Shown here one piece after another: positions 17,204 to 26,550 of a stretch of DNA of 64,000 nucleotides. The notes under the pieces were generated by a model that was given only the letters and a program-made list of their open reading frames with translations, did no database searches and was not told the origin of the DNA. Both the position numbers and the translations under genes were made by a program. The stretch spans positions 18,506-82,505 of the forward strand of contig NZ_AOIP01000053.1 in the NCBI RefSeq assembly GCF_000337535.1. Reading direction: 5' to 3'. Source of the stretch: Natrialba aegyptia DSM 13077 (GTDB taxonomy: Archaea; Halobacteriota; Halobacteria; Halobacteriales; Natrialbaceae). Position 1 is the first letter of the stretch, and each line of letters opens with the position of its first letter.

Positions 17204-19393
17204 ATGGAGAACGTGTCTGTTACTGAATCACCATCCCTCTCGACGTACACTATCCATATTGAACGACGAGGTGGTCGTGGGGATACGGGAGCTCGGGCAC
17301 TCGAAAGCCACCTCAAGCGTCTCTCCGGCGTCCACGATGTCGATGTCTCGTTTCGAACAGGGGACGCCCGGATCACCTACGATGGGAGCGTCATCTCGGA
17401 AGAAACGATTCGAGACGCTGTCCGCGACCGGAACGTGACGATTCAGGAGGAATCTGAGACGGTCACGGATGACGTGAGCACCCGCTCGGAACTTCGGCGG
17501 GAGGCCGTGTTCGTCGGCCTGACGCTCCTTGGGATGGTGACTGGTCTCGTGACGGGATGGCTCGAAGGACCACAGCTCCTCATGTGGGCTGGCTACGGCG
17601 TTGCATACGTCTTCGGCGGGGGGTACGGGCTTAAAGGCGCGATCGAGACGCTGCGTCACCGTGCGGTCGACATCGATCTGTTGATGATCGTTGCCGCGCT
17701 CGGCGCCCTCTCGATTGGTGCCCCGTTCGAGGGCGCAATGCTGCTATTCCTATTCTCGCTGTCGAACACGCTCCAGCACTACGCCATCGGCCGCTCGCGC
17801 CGGGCGATAAAGTCGCTCGTCGAGATGCGACCGGACGAGGCGCGTGTCCTCCGCGACGGTGAGGAGGTCACCATGCCTATCGACGAGGTTGCCGTCGGTG
17901 ACGTGTTCGTTGTTCGGCCCGGCGACAAAATTCCGCTCGACGGCGTCGTCACGTCCGGCGAGGGAACCGTCGACCAGGCGTCGCTCACTGGTGAATCAGT
18001 CCCCGTACCGAAGGAACCCGGTGACGAGGTGTTCGGTGGGACGATCAACGAGAGCGGCAGCCTCGAGATAGAGGTCACACGACAGGCCCACGAGTCGGCG
18101 ATCAGCCGCCTCATCACCATGGTCGAAGAGGCTCAGAGCGAGAAAGCACCGACACAGCGCCTCATCGACCACCTCGAACAGCCGTACGTCCTCGGCGTGT
18201 TCGCACTCACGATCGCGGCGATCGTGATTCCGCTCACGCTCGGAAGCGAGTTCACCAGCACGTTCTACCGCGCGATGACGCTGATGGTCGCTGCCTCGCC
18301 GTGTGCCGTCATCATTTCCACGCCAGCAGCAGTGTTATCGGCGATCGCCTCCGGCGGGAGGCAGGGCGTTTTGTTCAAGGGTGGCGAACACGTCGAGACC
18401 GCCGCGAACATCGATGCGGTCGCGTTCGACAAGACGGGCACGCTCACGCGGGGTGAGACAGAGTTGACGGACGTGTTCGTCCGGGACGACCTTGCAGATG
18501 AGTCTCTGACACCGGACGAACTGCTTTCGCTTGCGGCCGCCGTACAGGCCCGCTCGGAGCACCACCTCGCCCGTGCGACCGTAGCGGAAGCCGAAGACCG
18601 TGCACTCGACGTTCCCGACGCGCGGCGGTTTCAGTCAAACGCCGGGAAAGGCGTCCGTGCCGACGTCGATGACGGGATCATCCACATCGGGAATCGAAGT
18701 TACGTCGACACGGTTCTCGAAGACGCTACGATCGAGGGGATCGAACCGGGTCTTGACCAGCTCCTGTCCTTGGAGGCAGAAGGAAAAACGAGCGTCGTCG
18801 TCGTCCGCGAACATGGAAATGACGTCACGGTGTTGGGGTGGCTGGCGTTCACCGACACAGTCCGCCCTGGGGCTGCAGAGATGATCGAGGACCTCCGATC
18901 GCTCGGCGTGGAGCACATCGTCATGCTGACCGGCGACAACGAACGTGTCGCACAGCAGATCGCCGACGAGGTTGGCATCGACGAGGTGCAGGCAGAACTG
19001 CTTCCGGAGGAGAAGGTGGCTACCATCGAAGAGCTGGTCGAGCGGTACGAGAACGTGGCGATGGTCGGTGACGGGGTGAACGACGCACCTGCACTGGCCA
19101 CGGCGACGCTCGGCATCGCGATGGGTGGCGCCGGGACCGACGTCGCGCTCGAGACCGCTGACGTGGTCTTGATGGGTGACGACATCGGGAAGATCCCCTA
19201 CGTGCTCGGACTTGGTCGCCGGACGCGCCGGACGTTGACTGTCAATCTCGCAATCGCCTTCGGTGCGATCGCGTTGATGGTCGGCACGATTCTGTGGCGG
19301 GGGATCCCATTACCGCTGGCCGTGATCGGCCACGAGGGGTCGACGGTCCTCGTGTCTCTGAATGGCCTTCGGTTACTTGGCTTCCGCGAGTAG
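17204..19393 (+). CDS. P1B-4-type heavy-metal ATPase (Co/Fe/Zn exporter class)
   Basis: About 729 residues. Motifs: actuator TGES, membrane SPC in AASPCAVII, phosphorylation DKTGTLTRG, nucleotide-binding SEHHLA, hinge GDGVNDAP, and HEGST in the last membrane part. SPC plus HEGST is the signature of P1B-4 pumps (CoaT/CtpD/PfeT), which export Co2+, Fe2+ or related ions, as opposed to CPC-type Cu or Zn pumps. The first 75 residues resemble an HMA fold but contain no cysteine pair, so they cannot bind metal in the usual way. ATG 17204 is chosen; a possible start at 17180 adds eight residues. Confidence 0.88.
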   Translation: MENVSVTESPSLSTYTIHIERRGGRGDTGARALESHLKRLSGVHDVDVSFRTGDARITYDGSVISEETIRDAVRDRNVTIQEESETVTDDVSTRSELRREAVFVGLTLLGMVTGLVTGWLEGPQLLMWAGYGVAYVFGGGYGLKGAIETLRHRAVDIDLLMIVAALGALSIGAPFEGAMLLFLFSLSNTLQHYAIGRSRRAIKSLVEMRPDEARVLRDGEEVTMPIDEVAVGDVFVVRPGDKIPLDGVVTSGEGTVDQASLTGESVPVPKEPGDEVFGGTINESGSLEIEVTRQAHESAISRLITMVEEAQSEKAPTQRLIDHLEQPYVLGVFALTIAAIVIPLTLGSEFTSTFYRAMTLMVAASPCAVIISTPAAVLSAIASGGRQGVLFKGGEHVETAANIDAVAFDKTGTLTRGETELTDVFVRDDLADESLTPDELLSLAAAVQARSEHHLARATVAEAEDRALDVPDARRFQSNAGKGVRADVDDGIIHIGNRSYVDTVLEDATIEGIEPGLDQLLSLEAEGKTSVVVVREHGNDVTVLGWLAFTDTVRPGAAEMIEDLRSLGVEHIVMLTGDNERVAQQIADEVGIDEVQAELLPEEKVATIEELVERYENVAMVGDGVNDAPALATATLGIAMGGAGTDVALETADVVLMGDDIGKIPYVLGLGRRTRRTLTVNLAIAFGAIALMVGTILWRGIPLPLAVIGHEGSTVLVSLNGLRLLGFRE

Positions 19394-19407
19394 GATGTCA
19401 GGGGCAG

Positions 19408-20061
19408 TCACACTGTCTCGACGGTGAAAAGCGAGTCGTCACTAAGGACGGCCTGCACGCGGCGGTGCCAGTCCTCCGCGAACGCCTTGCGCTGCTCGTC
19501 GCTTGCGGACCCGGCGAGAATCGTCTGAAGATTCCCAACTGCGGGACCGCCGTCAGGAACATCGCTAACGTGGTAGGTCACTTCAACAGTCTCGTCCGTG
19601 TCGGTCCGCCGAAACTGGAATGTCGGCTCCGGGGTGGCTGCCTCGAACCCATCGAAGTGTAGGAGTCCCTGTCGGCCACCGTAGCCGCCAGTGAGTCCGC
19701 TAAATCCGTCATCTTGGGTTGCACCGGTGACGTACGAGATGATACGACTCATCACGCCGTACGTCGCGTCCTCCCGAGAGCCTGCCGCCTGGACCTCGAT
19801 TTCGCTTCGGATTGGATAGTCGTCGGGATACAGGGCATCGAGCCCGAGCTGGACGATCCGGTAGGCGCCCGAGGCAGTCGGACAGGAGTGACCGGCCTCT
19901 TTCACCGCGTCCGTGTAGGTGACGACGAACGGATCGCCTGGTGTGAGGACGCCGAGGGCCTCCGCGACGGGGTCGCGGATTTCGATCGGGTCGGCGTCGT
20001 AGTCGACCTGCCAGTCGGTGCTAGTGTGCGTCGCGTCAGTCGCAGGTGAATTTGTTGTCAT
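19408..20061 (-). CDS. FmdE-like conserved protein with GHSCPT motif
   Basis: A 217-residue soluble protein with EAGHSCPTASGAYRI in the first third, then an alpha/beta region with YVTGATQDDGFSG and a Gly-rich stretch. The His-Cys motif recalls FmdE-like domains that bind zinc. The family is often seen with metal-efflux genes, but no reaction is established. It is the last gene of an operon with the CPG-motif ATPase (12 nt apart) and the HMA protein, and is convergent with the P1B-4 ATPase, so a metal-handling role is likely. Confidence 0.6.
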   Translation of the reverse strand: MTTNSPATDATHTSTDWQVDYDADPIEIRDPVAEALGVLTPGDPFVVTYTDAVKEAGHSCPTASGAYRIVQLGLDALYPDDYPIRSEIEVQAAGSREDATYGVMSRIISYVTGATQDDGFSGLTGGYGGRQGLLHFDGFEAATPEPTFQFRRTDTDETVEVTYHVSDVPDGGPAVGNLQTILAGSASDEQRKAFAEDWHRRVQAVLSDDSLFTVETV

Positions 20062-20073
20062 TGGTTGTGGAGA

Positions 20074-21993
20074 TTAGTGTCGCAGCAGTCGCATCCCGTT
20101 GAGGATGACGAGGAGAACGCTGGCTTCGTGGACGAGCATCCCGGCGGCGAGCGTGACGTAACTCGTGAGCACGCCCGCCAGCAGGACGGTCACGGTCAGT
20201 ACCGCGAGCCCGACGTTCTCGAGGACGTTCCAGCGGGTCGCCTTGCTCAGCGTGACGGCGTAGGGGATGCGTTCGAGATCGTCGGCCATCAGCGCCATGT
20301 CAGCCGTCTCGATGGCGGTGTCCGTGCCGGCAGCGCCCATCGCGATACCGACGTCGGCGGTCGCCAGCGACGGCGCGTCGTTGATGCCATCGCCGACCAT
20401 CGCAACGACGTGGCCGTCGGCCTGGTATTCTTCGATGACGGTCTGTTTTTCCTCGGGGAGGAGTTCGGCGCGGTACTCGTCGATGCCCACTTCCCCTGCG
20501 ACGGCACTTGCCGTCCGCTCGTTGTCGCCGGTGAGCATCACCGTCTCGATGCCGGCATCCTGAAGCGCCGCTACGACGCCAGGAGCGGCCTCTCGAAGTT
20601 CGTCTCGCATGGCGATCACGCCGATGACGCTGCCGTCTCGCACGACGTGGACGACCGTCTCACCGCGTTCCTCGCGGCCACGGACGTACTCGGCGATGTG
20701 ATCCGGGATGTCGATGCTGCGGTCGTCGAGCAGCGCCCGGTTCCCAACGACGACCTCGTGGCCGTCCGTATGGGCGACGACACCCATTCCGGCGACCACG
20801 TCGAAATCATCCGGATCCGGAACCGACCGGTGTTCGGCGCTCGTGGCATCGGAATGGGCGACCGCAGTTCCGCCATCGGTTGCGGCGGTCGGACGGTCGC
20901 GTGCTGCGTCGACGATGGCGTCGGCGAGGTGGTGTTCGCTTTTCTTCTCGGCGGTCGCCGCGAGCGAGATTACCTCGTCGTCGTCGATGTCGAACCCCTC
21001 GACGTCGGCGACGGTGGTCCCACCTTTCGTGAGGGTGCCAGTCTTGTCGAAGGTAACGAGGTCGGTCTTGCCGGCACGTTCGAGGTGTTCGCCACCCTTC
21101 ATCAGGACGCCCGAGCGGGCGGCGTTCCCGATGGCCGAGACGATACTGACCGGCGGTCCGATGACCAGCGCACCGGGACAGCCGATGACCAACAGCGTCA
21201 GCGACAGGATTGCGTTCTGCGTGACCGCGTACGCGCTGATAGCGAGCACGATGACGGCCGGGGTGTAGTACTTCGCGAACCGGTCGATGAGGCTCTCCGT
21301 GGGCGACTGGGCCTCCTGGGCCTCCTCGACGCGGCGGATGATGCGTTCGAGCGTCGTATCCGAGCCCGCACCCGTCGTCCGGACCTCTAGTGCGCCTTCC
21401 TGGTTGACCGTCCCCGCGTAGACTTCGTCGCCGTCGGCCTTGTGAACGGGCGCGCTCTCGCCGGTGACCGGGGCCTGATTGACGGCACTCTCGCCGTCGA
21501 CGACGCTCCCGTCGACCGGGATCTTCCCGCCCGGCTTCACGAGGACAACTTCACCCTCCTCGACGTCGCGGGCAGGTACTTCTTGGAGGTCTCCGTCGCG
21601 ACGGACGGTCGCCGTGTCGGGCGTCATCTCCAGAAGTTCTTGGAGGGCCGTCCGGGTCTTCCGCATCGTCCGGCCTTCTAGGTAGCTGCCGAGGCTGAAC
21701 AGGAAGACGACGGCGGCGGCCTCCCAATATTCGCCGATGACGATGGCACCAATGGCCGCCAAGGTCACGAGCGTCTTGATGCCGAGCGTTCGGTTGGTGA
21801 CCTCGTAGTAGGCGGTTTTGGCGATGTCGTAGCCGCCGATGATCGCCGCGAGGATGAGAATACCGGCACTCGCTGTATCGAAGCCGGTGAAGTGGCCGAG
21901 GCTCCAGCCGCCACCGTAGAGCAGGCCGCTGGACGCCGTGACGATGGCTTTCCGGTTCTTCCGGTAGTACTGTGTGATCGGTTGTGCGTTCAT
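20074..21993 (-). CDS. P1B-type heavy-metal ATPase with atypical CPG motif
   Basis: A 639-residue pump with TGES, DKTGTLTKG, SEHHLA, GDGINDAP and HEAS in the final membrane pair. The metal-site motif in the key membrane helix is CPG (GCPGALVIGPP) rather than CPC, CPH or SPC. No HMA domain is fused; instead a free HMA protein is encoded 4 nt upstream. Family knowledge says the residues around CPx set ion choice, so this pump cannot be assigned to Cu, Zn or Cd from sequence. The upstream gene and divergent ArsR-type regulator suggest metal-induced export. Confidence 0.85.
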   Translation of the reverse strand: MNAQPITQYYRKNRKAIVTASSGLLYGGGWSLGHFTGFDTASAGILILAAIIGGYDIAKTAYYEVTNRTLGIKTLVTLAAIGAIVIGEYWEAAAVVFLFSLGSYLEGRTMRKTRTALQELLEMTPDTATVRRDGDLQEVPARDVEEGEVVLVKPGGKIPVDGSVVDGESAVNQAPVTGESAPVHKADGDEVYAGTVNQEGALEVRTTGAGSDTTLERIIRRVEEAQEAQSPTESLIDRFAKYYTPAVIVLAISAYAVTQNAILSLTLLVIGCPGALVIGPPVSIVSAIGNAARSGVLMKGGEHLERAGKTDLVTFDKTGTLTKGGTTVADVEGFDIDDDEVISLAATAEKKSEHHLADAIVDAARDRPTAATDGGTAVAHSDATSAEHRSVPDPDDFDVVAGMGVVAHTDGHEVVVGNRALLDDRSIDIPDHIAEYVRGREERGETVVHVVRDGSVIGVIAMRDELREAAPGVVAALQDAGIETVMLTGDNERTASAVAGEVGIDEYRAELLPEEKQTVIEEYQADGHVVAMVGDGINDAPSLATADVGIAMGAAGTDTAIETADMALMADDLERIPYAVTLSKATRWNVLENVGLAVLTVTVLLAGVLTSYVTLAAGMLVHEASVLLVILNGMRLLRH

Positions 21994-21997
21994 TGAT

Positions 21998-22213
21998 CTA
22001 GGCGGGCTGGGGCGTGTAGCCCTGGTTTTCGATGGCTTGTGCGAAGGCGTCGGGGTCAGCGACGTCGTCGTCGTACTCGATCTCGACTCGGCCGGTCGTG
22101 TAGTGGACTTTCACATTCTGGACGCCGTCGACGTTCGAGAGGGCGCGTTCAACGGTGCTCGCGCATGTCGGGCAGTCGAAGTCCATCACACGGAGTTGGG
22201 TCGTTTCGTTCAT
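21998..22213 (-). CDS. Heavy-metal-associated (HMA) domain protein
   Basis: A 71-residue CopZ-like ferredoxin fold with the metal-binding CPTC in MDFDCPTCAST and the family VEIEYDDD and ENQGYTP segments. It probably shuttles the metal to the ATPase encoded 4 nt downstream. Start ATG 22213 is chosen over an upstream ATG at 22243. An AT-rich TATA-like run (TTTAAAAAATATATAT on this strand) lies about 27-42 nt upstream. Confidence 0.88.
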   Translation of the reverse strand: MNETTQLRVMDFDCPTCASTVERALSNVDGVQNVKVHYTTGRVEIEYDDDVADPDAFAQAIENQGYTPQPA

Positions 22214-22410
22214 CACAGTTCTACGTAGCACCCGGACCGCCATATATATTTTTTAAATGATATGTTTGAATAGGGATATAGGTCGTTGGAACAGTCCAAT
22301 CGGTCGTCTAGGGCTTCGACTCGATCCGATCGCAGGCCAGTCGTCCGGTCGAAGCGCTCGACAGCAGTGTTCGCCGCTACCTTTTCCCGCACGTGTCTCG
22401 CAGTCCCATT
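22214..22410. promoter_or_regulatory. Divergent promoter region between metal operon and ArsR-type gene
   Basis: About 197 nt separating the HMA/ATPase operon from its presumed regulator. The AT-rich block at about 22240-22256 fits a TATA box for the minus-strand operon. I could not point to a clear operator palindrome. The layout is the classic one for a metal-responsive repressor acting on the operon beside it. Confidence 0.5.
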
Positions 22411-22935
22411 ATGAGCAGTTCCGGTGCCGACCACTATCTCGACGACATCGCGATCAGGGATACTCGCGTCTCGGACGCCATCGACGAACCAATGCGAGCG
22501 ATGATCCTCGACATACTGGCCGACGAGGCACGGACGGCAGGCGAGGTTCACGACCGACTCACCGACCGAGGGATCGAGCGGACCGAAAACACCGTTCGAC
22601 ACCACATAAACGAACTCCGTGATTCAGGGCTAGTGGACGTCGTCCGCTTCGAGGAGGGACGTGGCGGCACGACGAAGTACTACCACGCGAACACGATCGT
22701 CCTCTCGTACTCCCTGCCCGACACCGCTGATGCCGCCGTCGAGGAGATGACCGACGCTATCCAGCCAGAGATTACAGAGGCGCTGAACCAGCTTACGGGG
22801 GAGTACGAGGAGTCTATCAAGGAGATAACGAGGGAGATGCAACCGTGCGATCACTGTCGGAACCAGAAGTACGAGACGTACGTCCTGCTGACCGTCCTGC
22901 GGCGAGCGTTCGTCCGCGCTCAGCGGGAATCGTAA
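22411..22935 (+). CDS. ArsR-type winged-helix transcriptional regulator
   Basis: About 174 residues. A winged HTH occupies residues 25-90 (MRAMILDILADEARTAGEVHD, then ENTVRHHINELRDSGLV), followed by a helical part and a CDHC pair near the C-terminus (QPCDHCRNQKYE) that could be a metal site. It is divergent from the HMA/ATPase/FmdE-like operon and is the best candidate for its metal sensor. ATG 22411 is used; an in-frame upstream start at 22393 adds six residues. Confidence 0.8.
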   Translation: MSSSGADHYLDDIAIRDTRVSDAIDEPMRAMILDILADEARTAGEVHDRLTDRGIERTENTVRHHINELRDSGLVDVVRFEEGRGGTTKYYHANTIVLSYSLPDTADAAVEEMTDAIQPEITEALNQLTGEYEESIKEITREMQPCDHCRNQKYETYVLLTVLRRAFVRAQRES

Positions 22936-23039
22936 GCGAAGACGGGACCACCACGGCGGCGATATCCGCTATCTCGGTCTTCGGAGAGATGATTTCGTAC
23001 GGAAGATTAGCGTACTGGAATTGACGCTGTGGACGGCCG

Positions 23040-25343
23040 CTAGTCGTCGTCCTCCGCCATCACCCGATTGGGAATCGTCCCCTCCTCTAGGGACTCCGCC
23101 GGGTCCGAGACGTCCCGCAGCGTGAACCGCTTTTTCACCATGTCGTAGGCGAACACGAGCGTCCCGATGATGATGAGAGTGTCACCCGGGAGACGCGCCC
23201 AGAACAGGAGTTGGATGATCTCGCTGTTGTAGAAGGCGAGACTCCGAGCGGCACCATAGGTCTGCGTGAACGCCGTCTCGAGCTGGAGGAACCCGACTGG
23301 GAGCACCGAGACGAACACCATGACCGCGAGGCCAACGTTCCAGAGCCAGAACGACCAGCGAAGTCGACGCTCCGTCCACTGAGAGGGAATCGTCGAAATG
23401 CGGAGCATGTACGTAGCCATCCCCAGTGCAAGGAGGCCGAACGCGCCGAACATCGCGGCGTGCGCGTGTCCAACGGTAAGATACGTCCCGTGCTCGTAGT
23501 AGTTGACGATGGGGAGGTTGATGAAGAACCCGAGCACGCCGGCGCCGACGAAGTTCCAGAACCCGCTCGCGATGATGAACATGAACGGGAGCGTGTACGG
23601 GAACGATTCGTCGCTCGTCGCGAGCGCCCGGTACTGCCCCATCGCCTCGAACAGGATGAGGATGAGGGGAATGAGTTCCAGCGTCGAGAAGATCGTTCCC
23701 AACGGGAGCCACATATCGGGTTGGCCGATCCACCAGTAGTGATGGGATGCGCCGATGACGCCCGATCCCATCACGAACAGGGCCTGGAACGCGACGGCTT
23801 TCTCGGCCGAGCGCTTCCTGAGTAGCCCCATTGAGACGAGCGTGAGTCCGATGACGGCGACGATGAAGAACTCGAAGGCGCCCTCGACCCACATGTGAAC
23901 CACCCACCAGCGCCAGAACTCCGTCATCACGATGTTCGTCTCCGGCGTATAGAACATCCCTGCGGTGAAGAGGAGGCCGATGGACCCACCGGCGTAGATG
24001 ATCATGTGGGCGAGCCCGAACCGCGATTCGCGTTCGAGCATCGGTTTGAACCCGCGGTACACGAGGCCAGTCCACAGCACGAATCCGACGAGCAGGCCGA
24101 CCTGCCAGAGCCGGCCCACTTCGAGGTACTCGAGCCCTTCGTTCCCGATGATCCACCAGAGTTCGCCGTCGATGTAGCCATGGGACCCGAGCCAGACGCC
24201 GGCGAGACCCCCGACTGCAACGACGATGAGCGCTCCGAGCAGGACGTGGATGAAGGTTCGTTGTCGCTTGGGTTCGTGGTTAGTGAGAAGGGGCGGGAGG
24301 AACAGTCCCGCGCCGAGCCACAGCGCCGCAATCCAGAGGATCCCAAGGTCAAGGTGGAACGTCTTGGCGAGCGCGAACGGGAATACCTCGACGATATGGA
24401 TACCAAACACTTCCTCGATCCCGAAGAACGCGTGTCGCTCGATGTAGTAGTGTGCGAGAAGTCCGCCCAAGAAGACCTGTAAGGTGAATAGTAACCCCGC
24501 GAGCGGGATGAAGCGGGTTGCTGCGCGTTGACTAGGAGTTAGATTGATTTCGTCTGGCGGTGGGATTTCGATGCCCTTGATTTTCGGTTCTGGGAGTTCG
24601 ACGGATTTGTAGAGGAAGACGCCGAGGCCGACGGCACCGACGAGCAGGACCATACTGATGACGCTCCATATCATCGTCGCACCAGTCGGTGTGTTACCGG
24701 CGGCGGGGTTGTACGGCCATTCGTTCGTGAAGCTCGTGTCGCCACCCGGTCGGTCGGTGTGGGATATCCACGCAGTCCAGAGCGCGAAGTCGGCGAACTG
24801 ACTCGCTTCTTCTTCGGAACCGATGAAGCCGGCGGCGACGCCGCGGTCGAGTGCGCCCTCGTGGTATCGTTGGACGTACTCGTCGCGGACCTGCTCGTGG
24901 GCGTACATCTCCGCTTCGGAGTATTCAATTGTCTCTGCGCCTTCGGTGAACTGTTCGTCGAGGTCGTCCTGGACGAGGCGGTCGACACTCCCCTGCTCAG
25001 CCGATTCTAGGCCCGAATACGCTGTATCGTACCGGTCCTGTGCGTAGTAGTCCCGCATGTACTCGACTTTCAGGTCGAGCGTGTCGGCGGTGTAGTCGAC
25101 CCCATAATATGCGCCATTGCCGAGGATTGACCCGTGGTTCATCAGACTGTTCTTCTGAAACGCGATTTTCCCGGCCTGAACCTGAGATTGCGTGGCGACG
25201 GTTTCGCCATCAGGACCGACTACCTCCTGAGGTATTGGAGGGACTTCTTGTGCGGAATAAATCGCACCCCCGCCCATCACGATCAGATTAAATACAAAAA
25301 CCGTGATTAGGGCTTTTGCGATAGTTTGTCTCGTGATCTGCAT
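23040..25343 (-). CDS. norB: Quinol-dependent nitric oxide reductase (qNor/NorZ type)
   Basis: A 767-residue membrane enzyme reducing two NO to N2O with quinol electrons. An N-terminal helix (residues 10-30) is followed by an extended soluble domain (about 35-215), with the NorC-like region fused and lacking a heme c site, then 12 or more membrane helices. Catalytic-subunit histidines appear in KTFHLDLGILW, VVHMWVEGAFEFF, ASHHYWWIG and VGHAHAAMFG, as in NorB. The Glu residues in EGAFEFF fit the non-heme iron site. The gene stands alone and its promoter carries a long inverted repeat. It serves denitrification or NO detoxification. Confidence 0.93.
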   Translation of the reverse strand: MQITRQTIAKALITVFVFNLIVMGGGAIYSAQEVPPIPQEVVGPDGETVATQSQVQAGKIAFQKNSLMNHGSILGNGAYYGVDYTADTLDLKVEYMRDYYAQDRYDTAYSGLESAEQGSVDRLVQDDLDEQFTEGAETIEYSEAEMYAHEQVRDEYVQRYHEGALDRGVAAGFIGSEEEASQFADFALWTAWISHTDRPGGDTSFTNEWPYNPAAGNTPTGATMIWSVISMVLLVGAVGLGVFLYKSVELPEPKIKGIEIPPPDEINLTPSQRAATRFIPLAGLLFTLQVFLGGLLAHYYIERHAFFGIEEVFGIHIVEVFPFALAKTFHLDLGILWIAALWLGAGLFLPPLLTNHEPKRQRTFIHVLLGALIVVAVGGLAGVWLGSHGYIDGELWWIIGNEGLEYLEVGRLWQVGLLVGFVLWTGLVYRGFKPMLERESRFGLAHMIIYAGGSIGLLFTAGMFYTPETNIVMTEFWRWWVVHMWVEGAFEFFIVAVIGLTLVSMGLLRKRSAEKAVAFQALFVMGSGVIGASHHYWWIGQPDMWLPLGTIFSTLELIPLILILFEAMGQYRALATSDESFPYTLPFMFIIASGFWNFVGAGVLGFFINLPIVNYYEHGTYLTVGHAHAAMFGAFGLLALGMATYMLRISTIPSQWTERRLRWSFWLWNVGLAVMVFVSVLPVGFLQLETAFTQTYGAARSLAFYNSEIIQLLFWARLPGDTLIIIGTLVFAYDMVKKRFTLRDVSDPAESLEEGTIPNRVMAEDDD

Positions 25344-25654
25344 AGAAATGCCAATACATTATGGGGACTTGAAACTGCGGGGGTAGCGAATATTCTAGTT
25401 CACCGGATATTACTACCCCCTGACGAGCCCTGTAAAAAGTATGAACGCTCACTGCTACGTCAGGCCCAGCCATAAACCCGCTTCTAATAAGCCAATACTG
25501 TCTCTGTTGGATTCGGTAAAGTAGGACATCCGGGTTCAGATGAGATTAAAACCGAGCGTCGCACCATCGGTAAAACGGATAGATATGGCTAAATCTGTCT
25601 TGTCTGATGGATAGCAGAAGCTATAGACTGATTGGATAGGTAGGCGAAGCTGTA
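25344..25654. promoter_or_regulatory. Intergenic region between norB and SMR gene
   Basis: About 310 nt, relatively AT-rich, holding divergent promoters. Nearest norB is the GGGGGTAG/CTACCCCC inverted repeat annotated separately, with GAATATTC inside its loop. The rest (25430-25654) shows no gene. Confidence 0.5.
25379..25420 (-). promoter_or_regulatory. Inverted repeat upstream of norB
   Basis: GGGGGTAG at 25379-25386 and its exact complement CTACCCCC at 25413-25420 flank a 26-nt AT-rich centre that contains the palindrome GAATATTC (25388-25395). The repeat lies 36-77 nt before the norB start. It looks like a regulator binding site for the NO-reductase gene. Confidence 0.6.
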
Positions 25655-25978
25655 ATGTCGTGGTATATTCTCATACTCGCAGGCCTGTTCGAAATCGGCT
25701 GGGCAATCGGGCTTGAATATTCGGACGGACTCACGAAACCAGTGCCAACGGTCGGCACTATTGTCGCCCTCGTCATCAGTATGGTACTGTTGGCACAAGC
25801 CGTCAAAGATCTCCCAATCGGGACAGCATATGCTGTCTGGACAGGTATTGGTGCTGTCGGGACAGCCACGCTTGGAATCGTTCTCTTTGATGAACCCGCC
25901 GCTCTAGCCCGCATCTTATTCATCGGTGTGATTGTCGTCGGGATCGTTGGTCTACACGCTGTCTCGGGCGGGCACTAA
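25655..25978 (+). CDS. Small multidrug resistance family exporter (SugE/Gdx-like)
   Basis: A 107-residue protein with four hydrophobic helices and the essential Glu in LAGLFEIGWAIG (residue 13), followed by GTAYAVWTGIGAVGT. This pattern is closer to SugE/Gdx guanidinium exporters than to EmrE. SMR proteins work as antiparallel dimers in proton-coupled export; the substrate here is unknown. It stands alone and divergent from norB. Confidence 0.85.
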   Translation: MSWYILILAGLFEIGWAIGLEYSDGLTKPVPTVGTIVALVISMVLLAQAVKDLPIGTAYAVWTGIGAVGTATLGIVLFDEPAALARILFIGVIVVGIVGLHAVSGGH

Positions 25979-26094
25979 ACAGCTAATTATCACCACTCAC
26001 ACCTGAATCTACACGTATTGTAGTCAGTCTTCAAATCTCCTCTTGGACTTGACCACCCACAGCCATAAACGGATAGGGAGCGTATTTTCGTTGT

Positions 26095-26550
26095 ATGACA
26101 AGTGAACGAGTAACCGAGCTCCTCCAGCGGGCATATAGTGACGAGATCGAGACCGTGATGAACTACTTGACGAACTCCATTGTCCTCGACGGAGTCAGTG
26201 CCGAAGAGGTAAAACAGAGTCTCGAAGCCGATGTTCAGGAGGAACTTAATCACGCCCAATTGTTGGGCAATCGGCTCAAGCAACTCGACGAGCGCCCGCC
26301 CGCGTCAGCTGATTTCGAAGCTCGTCAGGAGAGTCTTCAGCCGCCGGAGGACAGTACCGACGTCGTGTCGGTCATCGACGGAGTCTTAGACGCCGAAGAA
26401 GACGCCATCCAGATGTATCGCGACCTCATTACAGCCGCGACTGATGCCGATGACCCAGTCACCGAAGATCTCGCAGTCACAATTCTGAGCGACGAAGAGG
26501 CCCACCGTACGGAGTTCCGCGGCTTCAGACGCGAATACAAACAGGACTGA
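26095..26550 (+). CDS. Ferritin-like diiron protein
   Basis: A 151-residue four-helix protein with the diiron ligand pattern in each half: DEIETVMNYL and EELNHAQLL in the first, DAEEDAIQMY and DEEAHRTEF in the second (two E-x2-H motifs). It resembles haloarchaeal ferritin/bacterioferritin-like or rubrerythrin-like proteins, used for iron storage or peroxide handling. No rubredoxin domain and no heme ligand is evident. It stands alone with its own upstream region. Confidence 0.8.
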   Translation: MTSERVTELLQRAYSDEIETVMNYLTNSIVLDGVSAEEVKQSLEADVQEELNHAQLLGNRLKQLDERPPASADFEARQESLQPPEDSTDVVSVIDGVLDAEEDAIQMYRDLITAATDADDPVTEDLAVTILSDEEAHRTEFRGFRREYKQD

